Below, piece by piece: positions 55,311 through 64,000 of a stretch of DNA of 64,000 bases. A program made the translations under genes and the position numbers. Below the pieces are notes generated by a model. The model had not been told where the DNA came from, did no database searches, and saw only the letters and a program-made list of their open reading frames with translations. This DNA comes from JAAZBG01 sp964390065 (lineage in GTDB: Bacteria > Fibrobacterota > Chitinivibrionia > Chitinivibrionales > Chitinispirillaceae), in NCBI GenBank assembly GCA_964390065.1, contig CAYMGX010000005.1, positions 5,732 through 69,731 of the forward strand. The letters run 5' to 3'. Numbering within the stretch: position 1 is the first letter of the stretch; the number at the start of each line of letters is the position of its first letter.

Positions 55311-56300
55311 ATGTTTGATGGTATTGTGATGTTTAGTGGCGGGCTTGATAGTACGATTGTTGCGCATCATTTAAAATCAATGGGGCTCAGGATAAAGCTG
55401 GTACATTATGTGCTGCCGTTCTATTCAGGTATCGGATTTACACATAAGAGTGTTTGTAAGGCAGCAGAATCACTTGGACTTGAACTTGAAATAATTGAAG
55501 AGGGGTTGGAGTTTGCATCAATGATGAAAAATCCGTATTTTGGATTTGGAAAGAATGCAAATCCGTGTGTTGACTGCAGGATACGGCGTTTAATACATGT
55601 GAAAACTATCATGCAGAATTGTGGTGCATCATTTATTGCAACAGGTGAGGTTGCGGGTCAGCGACCGATGTCGCAGAGAATCAATATGATGAACTCGATT
55701 GAGAAACGGGCTGATGTTAAAGGGATTCTTTTACGTCCGCTTTCCGCGAAACATTTTCCACCAACCATTGCAGAGGAAAAAGGCCTCGTTGACAGAGAGA
55801 AACTATTTGACCTGAAAGGGCGTAGCAGGCATTTTCAACTTGAGTACTCAAAGAAACATAATCTTGTACACGGAGCACCGGCGGGCGGATGTGTCCTTAC
55901 CATGATTGATCCATCAAATCGTTTTCACGAACTGGCAAAATATTCTCCTGATTTTGGAATAAACGAACTGAAACTCATTGCCTATGGCCGTCATTTCAGA
56001 ATTTCTGACAAATGCAAATGTATTGTCGCGCGAAATAACAGCGAAAATCAGATACTGCTGAAACTTCTTGAACCTGATAACAATTATCTTGAAATGGCAA
56101 ATACATTGGGGCCGATAGGGTTGATTCGTGGAGAATACACAGAATCCGACCTTTCACAATGTGCATCACTGCTTGCACGCTATTCAAAAGAGAAAAATGC
56201 AGATTCTGCTAATGTCAAGCTTGTTGTCAATGAAAGTAATATCAAAACAGTACAAGTAAAACCAGCTGCCGACGAAATCTGCGAGAAGTTAAGAATTTGA
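55311..56300 (+). CDS. PP-loop ATPase, tRNA-thiouridylase-like
   Basis: 329 aa from the ATG at 55311 (AAGGGG upstream; a GTG six bases earlier is possible). The N-terminal PP-loop 'VMFSGGLDSTIVAHHL' binds ATP for adenylation. 'NPCVDCRIRRLIH' at about 83-95 has the Cys pair seen in thiolation enzymes, and 'FIATGEVAGQRPMSQR' is a nucleotide-binding segment of MnmA-like proteins. The C-terminal 130 residues are of unknown fold. Proteins of this type are annotated as tRNA-thiouridylase/methyltransferase-like, and the tRNA substrate is not known. Single gene. Confidence 0.8.
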   Translation: MFDGIVMFSGGLDSTIVAHHLKSMGLRIKLVHYVLPFYSGIGFTHKSVCKAAESLGLELEIIEEGLEFASMMKNPYFGFGKNANPCVDCRIRRLIHVKTIMQNCGASFIATGEVAGQRPMSQRINMMNSIEKRADVKGILLRPLSAKHFPPTIAEEKGLVDREKLFDLKGRSRHFQLEYSKKHNLVHGAPAGGCVLTMIDPSNRFHELAKYSPDFGINELKLIAYGRHFRISDKCKCIVARNNSENQILLKLLEPDNNYLEMANTLGPIGLIRGEYTESDLSQCASLLARYSKEKNADSANVKLVVNESNIKTVQVKPAADEICEKLRI

Positions 56301-56361
56301 GGATAGGATCAGCAGTTTTCTGTTTTCTACTGGCTACTGAATTCTGAATTCTCTTCCCAAC

Positions 56362-58917
56362 CTACTGCCGCTGCTCCCACTTGATTTCCGGTATTTTCTT
56401 TATATTAACAACAAAGTAATACCCGGGATTAAGCCGCTCAGGACGCCATTGGAAACGCATATCCCAGCATTCGAGGTCGCAGCGAATATTAATGCTGTTT
56501 TGTACCCATTGGTTTTCTGTAAAGTTGTAATTGCTGCTCCAGCTTAATGACCAGTTTGGTGTGAAGTTGATATTTGCTGATGCACTTAGTGAATACTGTT
56601 TTGTTGGTATAAACATTGATGTTTGTGTTGCCCTGCTCATCGAATAGGAATATGTCGGCGTAAAGCTGAAGTCCCAGCTTTGAGCACCACCTTTTTCGTG
56701 ACGGTTCTTGTCAAACTTTGTCAATGAATCAAGTTCGAGCAGATTGCCACCCCATAATTTGCCCCGTGCGCCAAGTGACCCTGTTGACAATGTAAGATTC
56801 ATCGTTTTAAGAATCGGCGCAGAAAGTGCTGAGCTCTGATCATACAGCCAGAATGATGATGAATAACTGAGACGGATCATTTTAATACCGGTTGATGCAC
56901 TTACTGAAAGGTCACTCCATTTTTGATCTTCTGCCTCGAAATCATAGCTTGCGGAAACGCTTCCGCTCAGAATGGAAAATTTCATTTCTGATGGTTTCTC
57001 CTCTTCTTTCACAGTCTTTAAAATTTTACCGTCAAACTGATTTGAAAGAGAAAAGGTCATCACCTGTCGCTGTTTCGTTGCTGTTGCAATTGGAATTCCA
57101 ATATTGGCGAAATACTTATCCTGATTATACTCAGGGGTAAACGTGTAACTTACTGATGGAGAAAATGTGTGACGTAATCCGGTAAAGTTGAATATACGAA
57201 TCGGGAATAGGCCGTATAAATTTGTTGATGCAGAAATGCCTGCGTCCCACCATGCGTTATTGATTATTGAACTGTGACTCTCCCGAAGTTCGTTTTTGAT
57301 AATTTTTGATTTCGTGATAATAATTGTGTCGGGATCCCCCCGGTTATCTTTTGTCAAAGTGTCACGTTTTACCTCTGTGTAATCAGTGTGACGGTTATCT
57401 TTTGATGTTGACTTGAGTGTGTCATGTACAAGTAGTGTATCATACCGGATTCCAAGGAGTGTTGTATCGGTATAATTGTCAAATGTTGAGAGTCGGGCAT
57501 TGATACTGGGGGTTATGCGTATATGCTTGAAAAGTGACAGCGGTGCATTTAATGACACTGTGTTATGTAACCCTGAATTAAATGTGTCAAGCAAGTTATC
57601 GCTTTTTACTTTTATATGTCGTACATTGCCGGAGGCATTGTAACCGATAGTGATTTTATTATACCATTTCGCACTGTCACTGCCTTCCCCCTCTTTTTGA
57701 GGAAATATCGGGCGCGATGGAAGGTTGAATTTTACGGATGGGAGATTTTCGCTGATACTGTCGGTAATAAGGTTATGGGTTCTGTCCCATACCACATTCA
57801 GACTTGCATTAATTTTTTCAAACCGGTGAGCAAAGGCAAAATTTGCTGTAAGATTCTGGTTTGTAAGTTCATCAGCGTCCTCTGATGATTGCTGGTATAA
57901 TTTTTTATTCGATATGAGATTTCCGCGTCCGCTTAATGTTGTAAGGCCGCTTGGTGTCAGCTGCTGATTATGTGTGTAGTCAAGCGCCCATTGTTTCGAT
58001 TCATTTGCAAACGCAGTCGATACTACCGATCGAGCATTGATACTGCCATTTAAATGATATTTCCATGCATATTTACTTGCTCCTTCAAGAACAAACTCCC
58101 TGAACTCTGTAACTTTACCGCGTGCGAGAAAATCGACATAGTCATTAGGAACATAATAGTAACCGATATTTTCTATGTATCCGCCACCTGTCGGGTGCCC
58201 TCCCCATGAAGGTGTCAGAATACCGCTTTTGCGGTTTTTTTCAATCGGGAAAACGAAGTAGGGTAGTGCCGCAACCGGTGTATTGCCGATGTTTAGAACA
58301 ACAGGCCTGCTGACAATTTTATCCTTTGGTATAATTTTAATATTCTTCCCATAAAAGAAATAGTGAGGGTTTTCTGCCTCTTCACATGTTGTATAGTCAC
58401 CAGCCTCAACATACACTTCATCTTTTGGCGTTTTAACAATTTTTGCACCATGAAAGTAACCATCACTGAGATGCGTTGTAGCGTATTGGACCCGGCCCCG
58501 GCGGGTTTTGATATTGTACACCATTTGCTCTCCGACAGTGGTGTCTGTATTGTCAATAAGCATAGGATTCCCGCCGGCTGTAAAGAGGCTGTTGTTGATA
58601 TCATAAACGATGGTGTCTGCATTGAGCGTGATCTTTTGATATCTCATTGTTGATTTACCGATGAGCGTGAGAATCTTATTGTCAGAATCGTAATCAATCT
58701 GATCTGCTTCGTAGTAAACTGTGTCGGTAATTTCCTGGCTTGATTTCTTCTTTTGTACGGTATCGGGAGCTGCTGTTGAATCGACAGAATTCACTATCAG
58801 AGTGTCTTTTGGTGCGTTTACTTGTGTCTGTGAAAATACCGGACACACAGACAATGACAGAATAAGTATCAATAGCAGGTAATGTGCGCCAGATGAATGA
58901 AAGACTGCTTTTCTCAC
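56362..58917 (-). CDS. lptD: LPS-assembly protein LptD-like
   Basis: 851 aa, GTG start. Signal peptide (about 1-30), then a periplasmic OstA/LptA-like beta-jellyroll ('VYYEADQIDYDSDNKILTLI', 'LNADTIVYDINNSLFTAGG', about 65-200). The long remaining part is alternating beta strands of an outer-membrane barrel ('PYFVFPIEKNRKSGILTPSW' is the conserved entry to the barrel). LptD with LptE inserts LPS into the outer leaflet. The C-terminal strand ends 'YYFVVNIKKIPEIKW'. Conserved Cys pairing of proteobacterial LptD is not obvious. The mid-domain 'DTLLVHDTLKSTSKDN' insertion appears specific. Confidence 0.85.
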   Translation of the reverse strand: MRKAVFHSSGAHYLLLILILSLSVCPVFSQTQVNAPKDTLIVNSVDSTAAPDTVQKKKSSQEITDTVYYEADQIDYDSDNKILTLIGKSTMRYQKITLNADTIVYDINNSLFTAGGNPMLIDNTDTTVGEQMVYNIKTRRGRVQYATTHLSDGYFHGAKIVKTPKDEVYVEAGDYTTCEEAENPHYFFYGKNIKIIPKDKIVSRPVVLNIGNTPVAALPYFVFPIEKNRKSGILTPSWGGHPTGGGYIENIGYYYVPNDYVDFLARGKVTEFREFVLEGASKYAWKYHLNGSINARSVVSTAFANESKQWALDYTHNQQLTPSGLTTLSGRGNLISNKKLYQQSSEDADELTNQNLTANFAFAHRFEKINASLNVVWDRTHNLITDSISENLPSVKFNLPSRPIFPQKEGEGSDSAKWYNKITIGYNASGNVRHIKVKSDNLLDTFNSGLHNTVSLNAPLSLFKHIRITPSINARLSTFDNYTDTTLLGIRYDTLLVHDTLKSTSKDNRHTDYTEVKRDTLTKDNRGDPDTIIITKSKIIKNELRESHSSIINNAWWDAGISASTNLYGLFPIRIFNFTGLRHTFSPSVSYTFTPEYNQDKYFANIGIPIATATKQRQVMTFSLSNQFDGKILKTVKEEEKPSEMKFSILSGSVSASYDFEAEDQKWSDLSVSASTGIKMIRLSYSSSFWLYDQSSALSAPILKTMNLTLSTGSLGARGKLWGGNLLELDSLTKFDKNRHEKGGAQSWDFSFTPTYSYSMSRATQTSMFIPTKQYSLSASANINFTPNWSLSWSSNYNFTENQWVQNSINIRCDLECWDMRFQWRPERLNPGYYFVVNIKKIPEIKWEQRQ

Positions 58918-59492
58918 GGATAAACCTTAGTATTTGAAGGCTACAAAAAGAACAGATTACATTATTACGGATGTTCCCTGTCTTATTGCAGCACAAGTTT
59001 GCTGTTTAGTAAATCAAGTGCTGACAATGTCTGTATCATCAAGAAAAATTAATTTCCTGCGTTGCAGTTTCCGGTGTATCAGATCCGTTTACAGCATATA
59101 CTCTGACATTGGATGCAAACAACTTTCTCAATGTTCCATCGGATGCTTTTGACGGATCCGATGGATCCATAATACATCGTCATGCGCTAATCGTATCATC
59201 ACCTTTGTTACCATCACAAATGCCGGGCCGCTTGTTATGAACGCAAACCCGTTTTAAACGTGTCGTTCCTTCTAAAAATTCTCTGCATTGTCATAGTTTT
59301 GATTCTCCTCATAATACTATGGTGATATCAAAACAATATTGTATATTTAGAAAAACAAATATCTGATGGCATAAAATCACATTTCTCGATACACCGGCAG
59401 AGAAATGAGCACAGACTTCCATCAATTTTAAGATTACAAATATACTTTCTGGCTGGTGAAAATGTTATTAACTTGTGACGGGAGAATGTACT
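58918..59492. other. Gene-free region with possible decayed coding remnant
   Basis: About 570 bases between divergent genes. On the minus strand a 43-codon frame at 59039-59170 reads 'VRVYAVNGSDTPETATQEI', protein-like in composition but lacking a full gene upstream. A CCATCGGAT / ATCCGATGG hairpin lies at 59136-59164. No family recognised. Confidence 0.4.
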
Positions 59493-60425
59493 ATGAATCG
59501 TTTTTTTATGGTGGCCATGGGTGTGTTTCTTATCACATCTGCGTCAATGGCACAAAATGCTGAATCAACAACTGATAAACGTACCAAAACGGTTACATTA
59601 AAAGACTCTTCAGAAGCTAAATCACCTTCAAAGGTAATTCCTGAAAAAAGTGTAAACAATACAACCACAGATACAACCGTAAGTAAAATTCCGGTGACTA
59701 AAGGTGCATCAACTGCAACCAAAGATACTGCTAAACCGGTTTCAAAAGATACGCTCAAAACTGCAACCGTAAAAGATTCTTCAAGTGTTAAGATTGATAC
59801 GGTTACAGCAGCAAAAAAACTGATAGACACAACACTGGCTTCCGCACAAAGTGCCGATTCTGCGGTTACTTTTTCTGTTACCATTAAAACCGATCCGGAT
59901 AGTGCTGCAATTTTGATGAATGATTCTCTGAAAGGTCTCAGCCCATTGGTGCTTACCGGTTTGAGTGCAGGAGAACACACGTTCATTCTCAAAAAGAAGG
60001 GTTATTATCAGAAAAAGGTTACTGCAGTTATTGATTCGCAAAGTGTGAAGGAATTGACAATTACACTTCAGCAGCCGGGGAATCTGGTCGTTGTGAGTGA
60101 TCCAGCTGGTGCTGCGGTGACACTCAGTGGTGATAATAAAGGTGTTGCTCCGGTTACAATTTCAACAGTAAAACCTGGTGACTATGATCTCAAACTGACC
60201 AAAGAGACTTTCCTGCCTTATGAGAAAAAGATTTCCATAACAAGTGGCAAAACAGATACACTTTTATGTAAAATGGTACAGGACACTGCTGTTATTAATG
60301 CAGAAAAACGTGCCGAGGCAAAACAAAAAAGAGATAAGTCCAAAACAACATCATTGATTTTAGGGCTTGCTTTTGTTTTGTTTGCAGGTATAATTACCAT
60401 AATTGACTTTTCAGGAAATAAATGA
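59493..60425 (+). CDS. PEGA-domain exported membrane protein
   Basis: 310 aa from the ATG at 59493, with GGGAG eight bases upstream; an in-frame GTG 18 bp earlier lacks a site. Signal peptide ('MGVFLITSASMAQNAE'), a Thr/Ser/Lys-rich low-complexity region at about 20-130, then two PEGA-like beta domains ('SVTIKTDPDSAAILMNDSL' and 'NLVVVSDPAGAAVTLSGDNK') and a C-terminal transmembrane helix ('TSLILGLAFVLFAGIITIID'). PEGA domains are common in surface and cell-envelope proteins. The gene overlaps the next by 4 bp (ATGA). Confidence 0.85.
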   Translation: MNRFFMVAMGVFLITSASMAQNAESTTDKRTKTVTLKDSSEAKSPSKVIPEKSVNNTTTDTTVSKIPVTKGASTATKDTAKPVSKDTLKTATVKDSSSVKIDTVTAAKKLIDTTLASAQSADSAVTFSVTIKTDPDSAAILMNDSLKGLSPLVLTGLSAGEHTFILKKKGYYQKKVTAVIDSQSVKELTITLQQPGNLVVVSDPAGAAVTLSGDNKGVAPVTISTVKPGDYDLKLTKETFLPYEKKISITSGKTDTLLCKMVQDTAVINAEKRAEAKQKRDKSKTTSLILGLAFVLFAGIITIIDFSGNK

Positions 60426-61180
60426 TTCTTTTAGAAAAAAAATGTCTATTATTGTTTGCTGCTGCTGTAACAATTTGTTCTCAGTCAATACCCATAACTG
60501 GTGGATCTTTTACGATGGGGAGCGCAAACGGTGCCGATGATGAACGTCCGGAGCATGTGGTTACATTATCATCTTTCAAAACAGATAAAACAGAGGTTAC
60601 GGAAGCAGCCTATGAAGCATGCGTACAAAGCGGAAGATGTACCCCTGCTCATTATACCGATGGTTTGTGCAAAGTATGGAAACGTGGCGCGTTTGAAAAT
60701 GTGATCATACCACCGCAACGACGTGGTCCTGATCTTCCGGTTGTATGTGTAACCTGGCATCAGGCCCGGGCATATTGCAAATCGTATGGGAAAGCGTTGC
60801 CATCCGAAGCACAGTGGGAATATGCCGCATCATCGGGGAATAATGTCGAATTTGCCTGGGGAAATGATACCCCTGATGATTCGCGGTGCGTACAGTCATC
60901 AAACAGCAGACCTGACAACGTATGTTCCAGAGCCGCAAATGCGTTTAATCTATGTGATATGACCGGAAACGTCTGGGAGTGGACAAATGATTATTATGCC
61001 CGTGATTACTATGCCTGGTCTGAAACCACGGATCCTTCAGGACCTGATGTCGGTCTTTACAGAGTGATAAGGGGTGGAGGCTGGTATTCAACGGGTTTGC
61101 AATTGCGGGTGCGAAACAGAAACTGGTCAGTACCTGATTTCGCTGATGTAAGTCTGGGCTTCAGATGTGTAGAACGTTGA
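60422..61180 (+). CDS. SUMF1/EgtB/PvdO family (formylglycine-generating-enzyme-type) protein
   Basis: 252 aa. Signal-like N-terminus ('LLLFAAAVTICSQSIP'), then the SUMF1 fold: 'GGSFTMGSANGADDERPEH', 'LPVVCVTWHQARAYCKSYGK', 'LPSEAQWEYAASSGN', 'NLCDMTGNVWEWTNDYY' and 'YRVIRGGGWYST', ending 'GFRCVER'. Members modify sulphatases or act as exported binding or maturation factors. The active-site Cys of the true formylglycine enzyme is not obvious, so catalysis is uncertain. Translationally coupled to the PEGA protein (ATGA overlap). Confidence 0.9.
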   Translation: MILLEKKCLLLFAAAVTICSQSIPITGGSFTMGSANGADDERPEHVVTLSSFKTDKTEVTEAAYEACVQSGRCTPAHYTDGLCKVWKRGAFENVIIPPQRRGPDLPVVCVTWHQARAYCKSYGKALPSEAQWEYAASSGNNVEFAWGNDTPDDSRCVQSSNSRPDNVCSRAANAFNLCDMTGNVWEWTNDYYARDYYAWSETTDPSGPDVGLYRVIRGGGWYSTGLQLRVRNRNWSVPDFADVSLGFRCVER

Positions 61181-61223
61181 AAAATAATGCTTCCAGGCTG
61201 TATAACCATAACAGGGTGATTAT

Positions 61224-61868
61224 ATGTTTCGGTTAACAATTGTTATGCTGTTGCTGCTTTCTGTTCTGCAAAGTACCAACTCGCAGGTAGTTTACGAAGT
61301 GAAAGATAACGGACGGAGAATTCAGCTTGATGGTTTTTTACTTGAGTGGAAATCGTCACTTGCAAAACCATTTGGAAATAACATTGAATTTGTTTGTGAT
61401 GCATTCAAGACGCCAGAGGGGCTAAGCGGGTATTGCAAGTCAAAGAATCCAGTGTCGTGCGGTGACTGGACTATTACCGTTTCTAATGAACTGAATCGTG
61501 AAGAAATCGTTAAAATAAGGTGTTTACGTAGTGGCATAAGCGAGAAAAACAGCTATTATCAATATGATTATGAACGATTTGTCTCAAGCGGACAACTGGT
61601 CGCTGAATGGGTTATACCGTGGGAAAAACTTGCTGATAACAGAAATGATTCTTTTAATCTCAAATTTACAACAATCAATGCTTGCGGCGATACGCTTCCT
61701 GCTTTATCACTGACAGGAAAAATTAAAAGCAGCGAAACAAAAAACGTCTGGTCAGGAACTGCATTCCGTGCTGGTGTTATTGCAGTCCTGACTATAGTTT
61801 TTATCTTCCTGAGAAGAACTATCAGGAAGCGAACGAATCGAAAGGGATCGCCTCATCGATTAACATAA
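61224..61868 (+). CDS. Exported protein with CBM9-like domain and C-terminal anchor
   Basis: 214 aa. Signal peptide ('LLLLSVLQSTNSQVVYE'), a roughly 150-residue beta domain with 'IQLDGFLLEWKSSL' and 'LVAEWVIPWEKLADN', which resemble the start and the Trp/Pro segment of family-9 carbohydrate-binding-like folds, and a C-terminal transmembrane helix ('AGVIAVLTIVFIFLRR') with a basic tail. It follows the SUMF1-like gene by 43 bp, likely the same operon. Its 3' end overlaps the convergent Trm112 gene by 47 bp. The ligand is unknown. Confidence 0.65.
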   Translation: MFRLTIVMLLLLSVLQSTNSQVVYEVKDNGRRIQLDGFLLEWKSSLAKPFGNNIEFVCDAFKTPEGLSGYCKSKNPVSCGDWTITVSNELNREEIVKIRCLRSGISEKNSYYQYDYERFVSSGQLVAEWVIPWEKLADNRNDSFNLKFTTINACGDTLPALSLTGKIKSSETKNVWSGTAFRAGVIAVLTIVFIFLRRTIRKRTNRKGSPHRLT

Positions 61869-62082
61869 TAGGAATATCTTCGCGGATCGGATAGAGATAT
61901 TTTCTGTCTTTTCTTACAAGGCCCGCATTGATGGGTTCTTTTATAGTCTCACCACCGCGGTTTTTTACTGATCCTGCCAGAATCTGTTTGTTTATTAAAT
62001 CAATTGTCTTCTGATCTGCCAGAGTGAGATCCTGTTTTGTTTCAGGACAACACAGAATATCGAGAAGTTCTTTATCCACCAT
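61822..62082 (-). CDS. Trm112 family protein
   Basis: 86 aa from the ATG at 62082 (AAGGAG upstream); the frame extends 69 bp further without support. Trm112/YcaR-type small zinc-ribbon-like protein: 'LLDILCCPETKQDLTLADQK' near the start and 'YLYPIREDIPIMLIDEA' near the end. Only one Cys pair is kept, as in many bacterial members. Eukaryotic Trm112 activates methyltransferases; the bacterial role is poorly defined. Its end overlaps the convergent CBM9-like gene. Confidence 0.9.
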   Translation of the reverse strand: MVDKELLDILCCPETKQDLTLADQKTIDLINKQILAGSVKNRGGETIKEPINAGLVRKDRKYLYPIREDIPIMLIDEAIPFDSFAS

Positions 62083-62316
62083 GAATATGCTCCTTAATTG
62101 AATTTTGTGAAAACATACATCTTTTAACTGCCATGCCGCAACTGTTTTCATTAATCAGCATTAAAAAAGGAATATGTATATGCCTTTCTGATGCTGCCCA
62201 TATGTATTTTACTATGATCCTTTGAAATCTGGAAAAAGGATTGTTAATCCTTCTATCGCTACAGATAAGAGGATTCAATGAGTTAACTGGAATTATAGCG
62301 GAACGGGTTTTATTAC

Positions 62317-64000
62317 ATGAGTTCATCCGGAATAGTGCGGTTTACTGATTATCTGAAAATGCTTCCGCCGGCCTGGGTATTTGAGAAGTTTGTGTGTGCG
62401 GGTGAAGCTTCTTCAAGGAAAATTCTTTCATCAAGCATGATCGATGATGCAGCTGAAAAGTTTATTGATGAAAATGTTCTGAAAGAACGTTTTTATTCTC
62501 TAAGCGATTCGGATCAGCTTACATGTGCACTTGTTTACATGTGTGGTAATTATGGTTTTCGTGTAACAGATTTTTCAGGGCTTGAAAATTCGTTGATACT
62601 GTCATTTCTGGTTTATGCCGGATCGAATACTGAAAATGAAGTTCGTTTGTTTGGTTTTCATGAATTCCGTGAACTATTGATAACACATCTGGTCACTGTT
62701 GTTGTAAGGATGTGTCCTGCTGCAGAAGCTCCGGATGCAGTAACAGTATGGAATTACCAATGTGTCAATGATGTTACAATAACCTCCGCACTTGCTGCTC
62801 AGAACTGCCTTAAACGAAGAAAAAACGGTTCACTTGTCCGGGCAGCTATCGGGCAGTTGAGAAAAGTTGTTGAGACAAATTCCTCTGTAAAGAGCGATAA
62901 GGATGATTACGTTACAAAAGTACTACTTGGTTATTGCCTGGAAGAACGTTTATTATATCAGAGTGATACGGAGTATGTATTCAACAAGACTGCATTTACT
63001 TTATGGAATGGACTTGATAGGGATGATAAATATAAAAGTATCAGGACGTTTGCACTTGCCTTTAATGGCGGTGTATGGTTACAGCTCATCGAGGCGATAC
63101 TGAATCAGGGCGTTTACCTGTCAACAGAACTGTTTCCCTCGAATCTTCAGGACGAAATGTTTGATGTGCTTTCCAGTCTTGTTTTTACTTCTGATATCGC
63201 GTTAAGGAAAATGAACAGAAGTTTCGTTTTTTGTAAATCATCACTGTCAACACAGGTACAGGGTCAGGCTCCGGCTCCGGGAGTGATTATTCTGCCTGAT
63301 TTCTGTGTTATAATTATCCGTGAATGTAATACAATTGATCTGAGTATTTTCACGCAGGTAGGGATAATTAACTGTTTTGACAAAGTGTACAAAGGGAAAG
63401 TTGATAAAACGGTTTTGTGTGATTCGTTAAGTCGTGGTACCGATGGGGCATCAATTATTGATTGGTTGACAAGGTGGGGAGCACCATCCAACGTTCTGGA
63501 GACAGTAAAAGAATGGTTAAGGGAATATTATCGCTTATATATCACTGATCGGCATGTCCTTATCCTGTCCGACGAAAAGGTGACTTTTCAGATAAATTCA
63601 TTCGAGCCGCTCAGAAAACTGATTCAACCGGTGAATGCTCACGCTATATACATTATTAATAGAGGCGAGGAGCAAAATGTTCGATCAATTCTTGCATCAC
63701 TTGGTTTTGATTACCGTATGAGCGGCCAGGCTACAGAATTCATTACTGAAGAAATTCCCGTAAAAGAATCACAAACAGTAGCATCAACATGGCTGCCGAT
63801 TGTTGAGACCCGCCCTGAAGAAATTGATATCCTGTCGATGCGTGGAACAAAGTATGGTACGGATTTAAAAAATCTTGATATAAATGAGACCGTTCATGTG
63901 ATTGATTATGCAATCCTCACGGGGCAGCAACTGGCAATTGACTATGAGGGCAGTCCGTACATCAGGGATGGGTTATACACATTCAAACCTTACAATTGTG
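62317..64000 (+). CDS. XPB/Ssl2-like domain plus WYL domain protein, 3' end cut off
   Basis: Open for 561 codons from the ATG at 62317 to the right edge with no stop; the end of the gene lies outside the window. The ribosome binding site is weak. Residues about 320-475 match the helicase-associated XPB/Ssl2-like domain: 'IILPDFCVIIIRECN', 'GTDGASIIDWLTRWGAPS', 'NVLETVKEWLREYYRLYI', 'AIYIINRGEEQNVRSILASL'. The last visible residues, 'IDYAILTGQQLAIDYEG' and 'GLYTFKPYNC', look like the start of a WYL domain. The N-terminal 300 residues are helical and unrecognised. Such proteins may be DNA-binding or regulators. The helicase core is absent from the visible part. Confidence 0.7.
   Translation, partial: MSSSGIVRFTDYLKMLPPAWVFEKFVCAGEASSRKILSSSMIDDAAEKFIDENVLKERFYSLSDSDQLTCALVYMCGNYGFRVTDFSGLENSLILSFLVYAGSNTENEVRLFGFHEFRELLITHLVTVVVRMCPAAEAPDAVTVWNYQCVNDVTITSALAAQNCLKRRKNGSLVRAAIGQLRKVVETNSSVKSDKDDYVTKVLLGYCLEERLLYQSDTEYVFNKTAFTLWNGLDRDDKYKSIRTFALAFNGGVWLQLIEAILNQGVYLSTELFPSNLQDEMFDVLSSLVFTSDIALRKMNRSFVFCKSSLSTQVQGQAPAPGVIILPDFCVIIIRECNTIDLSIFTQVGIINCFDKVYKGKVDKTVLCDSLSRGTDGASIIDWLTRWGAPSNVLETVKEWLREYYRLYITDRHVLILSDEKVTFQINSFEPLRKLIQPVNAHAIYIINRGEEQNVRSILASLGFDYRMSGQATEFITEEIPVKESQTVASTWLPIVETRPEEIDILSMRGTKYGTDLKNLDINETVHVIDYAILTGQQLAIDYEGSPYIRDGLYTFKPYNC

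Noticed and set aside
56320..56365. CTGTTTTCTACTGGCTACTGAATTC-like simple repeat
   Set aside because: Too short and degenerate to call a repeat element.
59468..59992. 174-codon minus-strand ORF opposite the PEGA gene
   Set aside because: Antisense to a clear exported protein gene; its composition is the complement of Thr/Lys-rich codons.

Overview
The window looks like one contig of a metagenome-assembled genome from Fibrobacterota, probably a Chitinispirillia-type lineage. The evidence is a TIGR02147-family regulator (a family expanded in Fibrobacter) paired with a lipoprotein, a secreted GH5 cellulase and a CotH protein that both end in T9SS-like C-terminal domains, paralogous secreted lectin-like proteins, and Gram-negative envelope genes (LptD, HtrB/LpxL-type acyltransferase, TonB, TolC-like proteins). 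A block of 100 Ns at 28271-28370 is a scaffold gap inside an efflux-pump gene. No rRNA, tRNA, CRISPR array or insertion sequence was recognised.

Layout. 1-4.3 kb: GNAT acetyltransferase, isoprenylcysteine-methyltransferase-like membrane protein, GH5 cellulase. 4.4-10.85 kb: an accessory island between two copies of a roughly 750-800 bp dispersed repeat whose two modules are in swapped order. It holds a PD-(D/E)XK-like orphan and a two-gene unit: a 784-aa protein with features of VasX-type pore-forming toxins and a small two-helix membrane protein. A perfect CRP/FNR-type palindrome lies upstream of that unit. 10.8-16 kb: phosphate permease with its DUF47 partner, an exported PEP-utilising/ATP-grasp-like lipoprotein and a second lipoprotein. 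16-21 kb: three tandem secreted paralogs with a DUF1554/endostatin-like domain. 21-26.4 kb: mntP, a UbiA-family gene, a long non-coding stretch with three AAGCGCTT palindromes, an orphan histidine kinase, a flavodoxin. 26.6-33.6 kb: a Cus/Czc-type heavy-metal efflux operon. 33.9-37.6 kb: bacteriohemerythrin, VOC protein, TIGR02147 regulator with an overlapping LRR lipoprotein. 37.8-43.8 kb: a CotH / DUF4956 / HlyD-like / TolC-like / VTC-domain operon. 43.9-64 kb: mostly housekeeping and envelope genes (AEC transporter, porin-like, FG-GAP protein, ilvD, SIS isomerase, CDF transporter, TonB, NDP kinase, lipid A acyltransferase, PP-loop ATPase, LptD, PEGA and SUMF1-like proteins, Trm112) and, at the right edge, an incomplete XPB/Ssl2-like plus WYL protein.

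Two observations stand out. First, a palindrome with core TTCTC-AAAA-GAGAA lies at an almost fixed distance (52-54 nt) upstream of a TATATT box in front of all three lectin-like paralogs and of the TIGR02147 gene 14 kb away. This predicts a regulon in which the regulator controls itself and the secreted paralogs. Second, the CotH-DUF4956-HlyD-TolC-VTC operon has the parts of a trans-envelope machine coupled to a polyphosphate-polymerase-type enzyme and an exported kinase-like protein. Both are inferences from sequence and layout.
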